From NCBI RefSeq assembly GCF_013403955.1, contig NZ_JABFDG010000009.1, positions 121,408 to 185,407 of the forward strand: a DNA stretch of 64,000 nucleotides, read 5' to 3'. The notes below the pieces were generated by a model, which saw nothing but the letters and a program-made list of their open reading frames with translations, ran no database searches and was not told where the DNA came from. The translations under genes and the position numbers were made by a program. Numbering within the stretch: position 1 is the stretch's first letter; each line of letters opens with the position of its first letter. Positions 56,849 to 64,000 of this stretch are shown piece by piece. The DNA is from Winogradskyella vidalii. GTDB taxonomy: Bacteria; Bacteroidota; Bacteroidia; Flavobacteriales; Flavobacteriaceae.

Positions 56849-58327
56849 TTAAAACGTAAAGGTCGTTCCTTCTCTACTGTCTTTTAACTGAATTCCTGCT
56901 TCAGCTAAGTCGTCTCTAATTTTATCTGAGAGTGCAAAATCTTTATTTAATCGGGCTTCTTTTCTAAGTGCTATTAGTATTTCAACGGCATTGGTTAGTT
57001 TATCACTACCAGTACTTTCTTTTGAAATGTTTACCAAGCCAAGTACATCAAAAATAAAAGCTTTTAATGTTTCGTTTAAAATGGCTAAATCTTCAGAAGT
57101 AATAGTAGCACTTCCTTCTTTAATTTGGTTAATATGCTTTACAGCTTCAAAAAGTGAAGCAATTAAAATAGGTGTGTTAAAATCATCATTCATAGCGTCG
57201 TAGCATTTCTGCTTCCAGTCGGTTACGCTAAACGACGATGTAGAACTTGTTTTTAGATTATCGATTAATCCAATAGCTTCCATAAGTCTATGAAACCCTT
57301 TCTCGGCAGCTGCTAAACCGTCATCAGTTAAATCTAATACACTTCGGTAAGAGGCTTGCATCATAAAAAAGCGAATTACACTTGGGTTGTAAGCTTTAGA
57401 CATAATATCATTCTCTCCAGATAGTAATTCAGCAGGATTTATATAGTTTCCAGTAGATTTACTCATGCGAGCGCCATTTAATTCTAGCATATTGGCATGC
57501 ATCCAATATTTTACAGGAGCCTGACCCTTTGAAGCTTGATTTTGAGCAATCTCACATTCGTGATGTGGGAATTTTAAATCCATTCCGCCACCATGTATGT
57601 CAAAAAAGTCACCTAAATATTTAGTGCTCATAGCGGTACATTCTAAATGCCAACCAGGAAAACCATCGCTCCAAGGTGAAGGCCAACGCATGATATGCGT
57701 AGGTTCGGCTTTTTTCCAAAGGGCAAAATCTTGAGGATTTTTTTTATCACTTTGGCCATCTAATGCACGCGTATTATGAATTAAATCTTCTAGCTTACGT
57801 TTGCTTAAAATACCGTATTCGTTAGATTCATTGTATTTATGAACATCGAAATAAACAGAACCGTTGACGATATAGCCAAATCCATTATCTATTATGGATT
57901 GAATGAGTTCAATTTGCTCAATAATATGACCTGTTGCAGTAGGTTCAATACTAGGCGGTAAAAAATTAAATGTATGGAGTACATTGTGAAAATCTACAGT
58001 GTATCGTTGCACAATTTCCATAGGTTCTATGGCTTCTAATCGTGCTTTTTTTGTAATCTTATCTTCACCAACATCGGCATCATTTTCTAAATGTCCTGCA
58101 TCTGTAATGTTTCTAACGTAGCGCACTTTATAGCCCAAATGTTTCAAATAACGAAAAATCATATCAAAAGACATAAACGTTCGTACATTACCTAAGTGAA
58201 CATTACTATATACTGTTGGGCCACAAACATACATTCCTACATAACCATCAGTTATGGGTTCAAAAATTTCTTTTTCACCTGACAGCGTATTGTATAATTT
58301 TAGGTGTTGTGAATTGTAAAGTAGCAT
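56849..58327 (-). CDS. cysS: Cysteinyl-tRNA synthetase
   Basis: Class I synthetase, 492 residues. The zinc-binding Cys in YVCGPTVYS, the HIGH motif as HLGN in [12 protein letters not shown], and the zinc ligands in WHLECTAMS and [10 protein letters not shown] are visible. KMSKS is RMSKSTGN. The C-terminal helical anticodon-binding region ends in [13 protein letters not shown], normal for the family. Transcribed alone; a small hairpin (GATCACT/AGTGATC at 56795-56814) lies between cysS and yidD but has no T run. Confidence 0.97.
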   Translation of the reverse strand: MLLYNSQHLKLYNTLSGEKEIFEPITDGYVGMYVCGPTVYSNVHLGNVRTFMSFDMIFRYLKHLGYKVRYVRNITDAGHLENDADVGEDKITKKARLEAIEPMEIVQRYTVDFHNVLHTFNFLPPSIEPTATGHIIEQIELIQSIIDNGFGYIVNGSVYFDVHKYNESNEYGILSKRKLEDLIHNTRALDGQSDKKNPQDFALWKKAEPTHIMRWPSPWSDGFPGWHLECTAMSTKYLGDFFDIHGGGMDLKFPHHECEIAQNQASKGQAPVKYWMHANMLELNGARMSKSTGNYINPAELLSGENDIMSKAYNPSVIRFFMMQASYRSVLDLTDDGLAAAEKGFHRLMEAIGLIDNLKTSSTSSFSVTDWKQKCYDAMNDDFNTPILIASLFEAVKHINQIKEGSATITSEDLAILNETLKAFIFDVLGLVNISKESTGSDKLTNAVEILIALRKEARLNKDFALSDKIRDDLAEAGIQLKDSREGTTFTF

Positions 58328-58493
58328 TATTGTAAGGATGTTTGTAGTGAAAGTATTTCTAAATGATATTCGAAATTTAAGTTGTAAAACAGGCTTTCTA
58401 TTTAAAAAATAAATTAAATAGAATTGAAAACTAATTTAAAATATTTTGATTTATCAATGCTAGAATAGCCAATTTTATAACAAATAGAACATA

Positions 58494-59171
58494 TTAAAAT
58501 TGTGTTTCTAATTTTATATAATCCATAAGTTCTCTTCGGGTTTCTTTGTCTTTGAATTTTCCTCCAAATTCTGAAGTTACCGTACTGCTTTCAATGTCTC
58601 TAATACCACGAGAATTTACACACAAATGTTTGGCATCGATGACACAAGCAACATCTTCTGTGTTAAGTACACGTTGAAGTTCTTTTACAATTTGAATCGT
58701 TAATCGTTCTTGTACTTGAGGGCGTTTTGCAAAATAATCTACAATTCTATTCATCTTAGACAAACCAACTACATTACCATTAGAGATGTAGGCAATATGG
58801 GCGCGTCCAACAATTGGTAATAAATGGTGCTCACAAGTAGAGTAGAGCGTAATGTTTTTTTCAACTAGCATCTCTCCGTATTTGTATTTGTTATCAAAGG
58901 TAGAAGCGCTAGGTTTTTTATCAGGATCTAGGCCTGCGAAAATCTCATTTACAAACATTTTGGCAACTCTGTTAGGAGTTCCTTTTAGGCTATCGTCATT
59001 TAAGTCTAAACCTAGAGTTTCTAGAATGTGTTTTACATCCTCTTTAATGATATTTATTTTTTCGTTGCTAGATAATTTGAAAGCATCAGCTCTCAAAGGA
59101 GTTTCACTAGATGTTCCTATGTGGTCATCACCAAGAGCATCAATATCATTGAAATCACTTTCGATTTTCAT
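58494..59171 (-). CDS. folE: GTP cyclohydrolase I
   Basis: Makes dihydroneopterin triphosphate for folate and, through QueD/QueE, for queuosine. 225 residues. NRVAKMFVNEIFAGLDPD, the zinc ligands in STCEHHLLPI (Cys and His) and EDVACVIDAKHLCVNSRG (Cys), and RPQVQERLTIQI are complete. The N-terminal 40 residues are acidic and variable, as in Bacteroidota. Its own promoter lies 39 bases upstream. Confidence 0.96.
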   Translation of the reverse strand: MKIESDFNDIDALGDDHIGTSSETPLRADAFKLSSNEKINIIKEDVKHILETLGLDLNDDSLKGTPNRVAKMFVNEIFAGLDPDKKPSASTFDNKYKYGEMLVEKNITLYSTCEHHLLPIVGRAHIAYISNGNVVGLSKMNRIVDYFAKRPQVQERLTIQIVKELQRVLNTEDVACVIDAKHLCVNSRGIRDIESSTVTSEFGGKFKDKETRRELMDYIKLETQF

Positions 59172-59209
59172 TGTAAAATAATTGTTTATGAGTTTTTATA
59201 AGCAAGTGG

Positions 59210-59217
59210 CAAAGATA
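59210..59217 (-). promoter_or_regulatory. Candidate -7 box of folE
   Basis: On the minus strand this reads TATCTTTG followed by CC, an exact TAnnTTTG match 39 bases before the ATG. Confidence 0.5.
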
Positions 59218-59365
59218 AGCAATAAAAATAGTTTCATTAAGGTAGGAGTTTTTTAATTATAACTGTTATATCTATAAAACCGTTAAAGTGTCAATATCAT
59301 TGATAAACTCACTATGGTTTCTATAAAATTTTATTACTTTTCGAAATTAAATTAAATTGTAAAAA

Positions 59366-59851
59366 ATGAAATTAAAATCCCTCCTGTTATTACCCTTAAT
59401 GTTTCTTAGTATTTCTACCTTTTCTCAAGGTGATAAAAGCATTCCTCAAGACGATACAAATATAATAATTGATTACCCAGATAATGTAAAAGCACCTCTA
59501 ACTAAAAACGAGAAGGCGCTTATTGATGAAGTATATCAATCTAAAGCACAAACACTAGTTTATGATGATGCTAAGTATTTAAAAGATGTAAAGCACCTTT
59601 TAAGAAATAGAATTACAATTTATGAAGACGGTAACCCTAAAACTCAAAAGAAAGGCATGATGCTTTCTGATATACCGTTGTTTGATTCCTATAATAAGGA
59701 CTTAAAAAGAGATGAAAATTTTAACGTTGAAAATTTTAATCCTCTAAAATATCAATTAGATTTCTTTGCTAAAGGAACCTACGTTTACCGTGTTGATAAT
59801 ACCAACTATTTTATTCAGGTCACTTCTCAGTACAGAAAAATTAAAAAATAA
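59366..59851 (+). CDS. Small exported protein upstream of the adhesin (unrecognised)
   Basis: 161 residues. Signal peptide (about 1-20, LSISTFSQ) and a soluble mature part rich in Lys/Asp, with DYPDNVKAPLTKNEKALIDEVY, ILLRNRITIYEDG-like and YQLDFFAKGTYVYRVDNTNYFIQV stretches. I do not recognise a family; it reads as a conserved flavobacterial hypothetical. It ends 22 bases before the adhesin ATG on the same strand, so the two genes are probably cotranscribed and it may assist the adhesin's export or assembly. Confidence 0.65.
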   Translation: MKLKSLLLLPLMFLSISTFSQGDKSIPQDDTNIIIDYPDNVKAPLTKNEKALIDEVYQSKAQTLVYDDAKYLKDVKHLLRNRITIYEDGNPKTQKKGMMLSDIPLFDSYNKDLKRDENFNVENFNPLKYQLDFFAKGTYVYRVDNTNYFIQVTSQYRKIKK

Positions 59852-59873
59852 CACTAATTGATAAATCAGTATA

Positions 59874-62800
59874 ATGAAAAATATATTACTCTTACTTACT
59901 CTCTTTTTTACTAGTTTAAGCTTTTCTCAAGACCCCACAGATTTATTAATGGAAAGTGGTACATTTAACCAATGTACTGGTGTCTTTTATGACTCCGGCG
60001 GTGAGTTTGGTCCTTATGGTAATGGTGAAAACCTGGTGACTACAATTTGTTCTGATGTTGAAGGTGATTTTATTCAATTAGAGTTCACAGAATTTATAAC
60101 GCAAGGTGGTCTTAATGCTGATGTGATGAATATTTATGATGGTGATGATTTAACAGCACCATTAATAGGGAGCTACGACCAAAATAATAGTCCCGGTACA
60201 GTAGCGGCTTCGGCATCGAATGCATCAGGTTGTTTAACGATAGAATTTATTTCTAGTGATTCAGGCTATATAGATGGTTGGGCTGCAAATATTGAGTGTT
60301 TTACACCATGCCAAACCATTACAGCTTCTATAGATAGTACGACGCCTTCTGCTGTCTCTGGTACAATAGAAGTGGATCCAGGAGATTTAATTTTATTTGA
60401 GGGTAGTGCTATCTTTTCAGAATATGATACAGGAGCAGTATATACATGGGATTTTGGTAACGGTGAAACGCTCGATGGAAGTTTTGTAAATTATGCTTAT
60501 CCAAACCCAGGAACATATACAGTTACATTAACAGTTACCGATACAAATCCTTTAGGCTGTTCTGACTCTGTTAGTACTATAGAAGTTGTTGTTTTGGATA
60601 ACGATTCATGCGCAGGTGCTTTGCCACTCTGTGATGATATTTATGATGTACCTTCTCCAGTTGGTACAGGATCAGCAGAAGCTGGTATTGATTATGGCTG
60701 CTTAGGGTCTCAACCTAGACCAAGATGGTATTTTATGCAAGTAGATGAGGTTGGCGGAGATTTAGATTTTACATTAACTCAAACAACAGGTGAGGGAGGT
60801 TCAGGTTCGGGTATTGATGTCGATTTTATTGTGTGGGGGCCTTTTACTGAGCCCGTTTGTGGATCCGGAAATTTAAATTCCTCAACGCAAGTAGATTGTA
60901 GTTACGATGCCGCTTCAGTAGAACAAATTACAATACCAAATGCACCTCCAAATGCCTACTATATGTTATTAATTACTAATTTTAGTACTTCCGCTGGATT
61001 TATTAATCTGGTAAATAATAGTGATGAATCACAATTGAATTGTAGTATTATTTGTCAAGTAGATTTAGGTGATGATCAAGAGTTTTGTGACGGTGATAGT
61101 TATGTTATTGAGCCAGATTTTACAGGTGCTTTTAATACGTTTGAGTGGCAGTTAAATGGAGTAACTATTCCAGATGAAACGGGTTCTACTTTAACGGTTA
61201 CAGAATCTGGTACTTATACGTTGATTGCTGATGGTGTTGATGCTATTTTTGGTGATGATTGTACTGCAGAAGGAGAAGTTGTAATTTCTATTACATCACC
61301 ATTTGACTTAAATGATATTGCTATATCAGAGTGTAGCTCGTCGGCTACTTCAGCAGATTTTAATTTAGATGCTCAAATTGCAGACATTATAGATCCGTTA
61401 GATCCTGCAGATTATACGGTTTCTTTTTATAATAGTTTAACGGATGCGGAAACTCCTACAGGAGCTATTACAGACTCAGATGTCTATAATGGTGTTGATG
61501 GTGAAGTTATGTATGTTAGAGTGCAAGCTACAGGAACATCTTGTTTTTCAATTAGTACAATAACTTTGTCTGTATCTCCGCAACCAATTATCAATCCCGC
61601 ACCCGATTTATCACAATGCGATGACCAGAGCAACGATGGCCTAGCGGAGTTTGATTTAAGCGTGCAAACAGCCTTAGTATTAGGTTCACAAGCGGCAGCA
61701 GATTTTACAGTGAGTTATCACACTAGCTTTGCAGATGCAGATTCTGGAGATAACGCTTTACCATTAAATTATACCAATACAGTAAATTCACAGCCAATTT
61801 ATGTAAGAATAGCAAACGCAACAGACCCAAGCTGTTATAATGCCTCAGTAAATCCTGTATTTAATTTAATCGTAAATACGAGAGCCCTAGCGACTATGCC
61901 GGCTAATATGGAACGATGTGATGACGATAGTGACGGTATTGAAACCTTTGATTTAAGCAGTCAAGAAGCTGCTATTTTAGACACACAAAGTGCAGCGACT
62001 TATAATGTCACTTTCCATAGTAGTCAATCAGATGCCGATAGTGGTTCAGCAGCCTTACCAACAAGTTATACAAACACAAGCTCACCAAATCAACAAACGA
62101 TTTATGCAAGAGTAGAAGATCCTTTATTTCCGGATTGTTATAGTACGACTAGTTTTGATATTGTAGTGAATCCATTACCAACGGTGATAGCACCAACAGC
62201 CTTAGAGGTTTGTGATGATGGCACACCAGATGGTATCACAGAGATGGATTTAAGTCTAAAAAACACAGAAATTACAGGAAATAACCCAAGTTACTCCGTA
62301 AGCTACCACGAGTTTCCAGCAGATGCAGAAACAGGGGACAATGCTTTACCAACGCTCTACACCAATAACAGTAATGGTCAAATTATCCATGTGCGTGTAG
62401 AGGATATAAATACGGGTTGCTCCGCTACCACCACATTAGAACTTGTCGTAGAACAAGCCCCAGTAGCCTATACACCACAACCCTTATATTACTGTGATCC
62501 AGATAATGATGGCTTTGGCGTATTTAATCTTGCTGCTGTAGATGATGAAATTACAGGCGGTGTTTCTGGCTTATCGGTCACCTACCACGAGACGCAAACC
62601 AATGCCAATAATGGCGTTGATGCCATTGATACCACAGTTAATTACAATAATATTGTAGAAGATGCACAAACGCTTTATGTAAGAGTAGAAAGTGAGACTA
62701 TTGCCACGGACTGTGCTACTTTAGTTATTCTAGAACTTATTGTAGAAGAAAGCCCTCAACTGGTAGCGCCAACACCCCTAGAGGTTTGTGATGATATTTC

Positions 62801-64000
62801 CGCTGATGGTTTTGCAGAATTTGATTTAACAAGTAAGGCCGAGGAACTATTAAACGGCGGCAATCCTGCGCAGTATAGCTTAACCTATTATGATAGTGAG
62901 GCCAATGCAGAAATTGCTAACACACCAATAGCAAACCCATTAGCTTATACCAATACGGAGGCTTTTACCCAAACTATATGGGTACGTGTAGAAGACGATA
63001 CGACGGTAGAAGGCTGTTATAAAATTACAAGCTTAGAGTTAATTGTGAATCCATTACCAGTTTTAATCACACCAGCCCCATTAGAATTGTGTGATGTGAA
63101 TAACCCAGGTGATGAGCAAGAAGCCTTTATCTTAGAAGATGCTAATGAAGAAATCTTAAACGGTCAAACAGGAATTAGCTTAACACATTACGAAACACAA
63201 GCAGATGCAGACCAAGCCATCAACCCAATTGTAAGTCCTTACACTAACACAGAAAATGCGCAAACCATTTTTGTAAGAGCAGAAAATGATATCACAGGTT
63301 GTTATAATACGGTGACGGTGACCTTGAGAGTAGACCCAATTCCATCACCAGAACCAGATCCAGAGGCTATAGAAGTCTGTGACGATGATAATGATGGTTT
63401 TGCAGAATTTGATTTAAGCCAGCGTACCGTAGAAATTACCAATGGCGAATCGGATGTTGAAATTAGCTACCACGAAACACAAAGTGATGCCGAAACAGGC
63501 GCCAATCCTATCACAGGCTTATACACCAATATAGTAGCCAACACACAAGAGATTTATGTGCGTTCAGAAAACACCTTAACAGGTTGTTATAGTCTTACCT
63601 CAAATACCCTTGAGCTTATCGTACACCCGGCACCAGAAGTACCAACAAGTTTAGAGCCTTATACGATATGTGATAGTGATGATGATGGTGTAGCACAATT
63701 TGATTTAACGACTAAGGACGAGGAAGTGCTTAATGGTCAAGATGCCGCAGCGGTTACATTGACCTACCATGTTAGTGAGACTGATGCAGAAGCAGGCGCT
63801 AACCCTATAATCAATGTCAGTAGTTACACCAATAATGGTAACCCACAAACCATCTATGTGCGCTTGTACGACCCAATAACCACCTGTTATGACACCGGGG
63901 AATTTGAACTAATGGTGTCATTGCCACCGGTAGCCATACAACCAACGCAATTGAGTGAATGTGATGATTTAGGCCAAGTACCAGGCGATGAAATCACGGT
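59874..64000 (+). CDS. Giant repeat adhesin, CUB-PKD-Ig-like, 3' end outside window
   Basis: Partial: 1375 codons and still open at 64000. Signal peptide (1-19, SLSFSQ). A CUB-like domain (about 29-144: CTGVFYDSGGEFGPYG to IDGWAANIEC), a PKD domain (about 150-240: YTWDFGNGETLDGSF, PGTYTVTLTVTD) and a domain with CAGALPLCDDIYDVP and VDFIVWGPF (about 243-395) follow. From about 61.3 kb there are ten Ig-like units of about 95-100 residues, each opening with a Cys-Asp-Asp or Cys-Asp turn (DDDNDGFAEFDLS) and ending in an ETQ.DAETGANPI/YVRVE-like pattern. The DxDxDG-like turns may bind calcium. A type IX sorting domain is expected beyond the window but not seen. Confidence 0.9.
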   Translation, partial: MKNILLLLTLFFTSLSFSQDPTDLLMESGTFNQCTGVFYDSGGEFGPYGNGENLVTTICSDVEGDFIQLEFTEFITQGGLNADVMNIYDGDDLTAPLIGSYDQNNSPGTVAASASNASGCLTIEFISSDSGYIDGWAANIECFTPCQTITASIDSTTPSAVSGTIEVDPGDLILFEGSAIFSEYDTGAVYTWDFGNGETLDGSFVNYAYPNPGTYTVTLTVTDTNPLGCSDSVSTIEVVVLDNDSCAGALPLCDDIYDVPSPVGTGSAEAGIDYGCLGSQPRPRWYFMQVDEVGGDLDFTLTQTTGEGGSGSGIDVDFIVWGPFTEPVCGSGNLNSSTQVDCSYDAASVEQITIPNAPPNAYYMLLITNFSTSAGFINLVNNSDESQLNCSIICQVDLGDDQEFCDGDSYVIEPDFTGAFNTFEWQLNGVTIPDETGSTLTVTESGTYTLIADGVDAIFGDDCTAEGEVVISITSPFDLNDIAISECSSSATSADFNLDAQIADIIDPLDPADYTVSFYNSLTDAETPTGAITDSDVYNGVDGEVMYVRVQATGTSCFSISTITLSVSPQPIINPAPDLSQCDDQSNDGLAEFDLSVQTALVLGSQAAADFTVSYHTSFADADSGDNALPLNYTNTVNSQPIYVRIANATDPSCYNASVNPVFNLIVNTRALATMPANMERCDDDSDGIETFDLSSQEAAILDTQSAATYNVTFHSSQSDADSGSAALPTSYTNTSSPNQQTIYARVEDPLFPDCYSTTSFDIVVNPLPTVIAPTALEVCDDGTPDGITEMDLSLKNTEITGNNPSYSVSYHEFPADAETGDNALPTLYTNNSNGQIIHVRVEDINTGCSATTTLELVVEQAPVAYTPQPLYYCDPDNDGFGVFNLAAVDDEITGGVSGLSVTYHETQTNANNGVDAIDTTVNYNNIVEDAQTLYVRVESETIATDCATLVILELIVEESPQLVAPTPLEVCDDISADGFAEFDLTSKAEELLNGGNPAQYSLTYYDSEANAEIANTPIANPLAYTNTEAFTQTIWVRVEDDTTVEGCYKITSLELIVNPLPVLITPAPLELCDVNNPGDEQEAFILEDANEEILNGQTGISLTHYETQADADQAINPIVSPYTNTENAQTIFVRAENDITGCYNTVTVTLRVDPIPSPEPDPEAIEVCDDDNDGFAEFDLSQRTVEITNGESDVEISYHETQSDAETGANPITGLYTNIVANTQEIYVRSENTLTGCYSLTSNTLELIVHPAPEVPTSLEPYTICDSDDDGVAQFDLTTKDEEVLNGQDAAAVTLTYHVSETDAEAGANPIINVSSYTNNGNPQTIYVRLYDPITTCYDTGEFELMVSLPPVAIQPTQLSECDDLGQVPGDEIT

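Overview
The window looks like a stretch of core chromosome from a low-GC member of the Flavobacteriaceae (Bacteroidota), probably a marine gliding type. This is inferred, not tested. The signs are: AT-rich spacers; many genes preceded by the Bacteroidota -7 box TAnnTTTG instead of a Shine-Dalgarno/sigma70 pattern; a fused SecDF; a FecI/FecR/TonB-receptor signalling operon; several signal peptides ending in FSQ/YTQ/KAQ; and a very large repeat adhesin of the gliding/type IX secretion kind. No tRNA, rRNA, CRISPR array, integrase or insertion sequence was seen.

Layout. 0-5.3 kb: enolase, the 3' remnant of an HlyD-type gene, a DUF481 outer-membrane protein, citrate synthase and an arginine-deiminase-fold hydrolase. 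5.3-7.7 kb: a tight operon (LUD protein, cdsA, psd, acyl-CoA-binding protein) for phospholipid synthesis. 7.7-12.9 kb: ftsH and rsfS, birA, an SRPBCC protein, pyrE and a NUDIX hydrolase. 13-15.5 kb: an MBOAT acyltransferase with an SGNH-like partner. 15.6-20.8 kb: an M14 peptidase lipoprotein, a small STAS-like protein, a CtlX-type hydrolase and a TPR sensor kinase. 21.5-23.3 kb: argS. 23.3-30.5 kb: a cell-surface signalling locus made of an ECF sigma factor, a FecR anti-sigma factor, an STN-domain TonB receptor and a PagL-like outer-membrane protein, with a large lipoprotein transcribed divergently. The PagL-like frame has no ATG, GTG or TTG start and appears to begin at ATT. 30.9-34.6 kb: ffh, folD, a frameshifted VOC gene and rluF. 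34.7-36.5 kb: a compact restriction-modification pair. 36.6-41.5 kb: alpha/beta hydrolase, cupin (with a hexanucleotide repeat in its leader), lipoprotein, HerA-like ATPase, queE and a DUF2911 protein. 41.8-54.4 kb: asnB, a Crp-family regulator, pirin, gyrB, a DUF6588 protein, mdh, a DUF4412 protein, a SecD-head-like protein and secDF. 54.9-59.2 kb: DUF192 protein, lgt, yidD (3' end duplicated), cysS and folE. 59.4-64 kb: a small exported protein and the first 1375 codons of the giant adhesin, which runs off the window.

Most of this is housekeeping DNA. The parts that deserve a second look are the sigma/FecR/TonB/PagL locus with its missing conventional start codon, the module shared between the lipoprotein at 29 kb and the adhesin at 60 kb, the yidD duplication with its inverted repeat, the 12-unit hexanucleotide array, the restriction-modification pair, and the SecD-head-like gene upstream of secDF.
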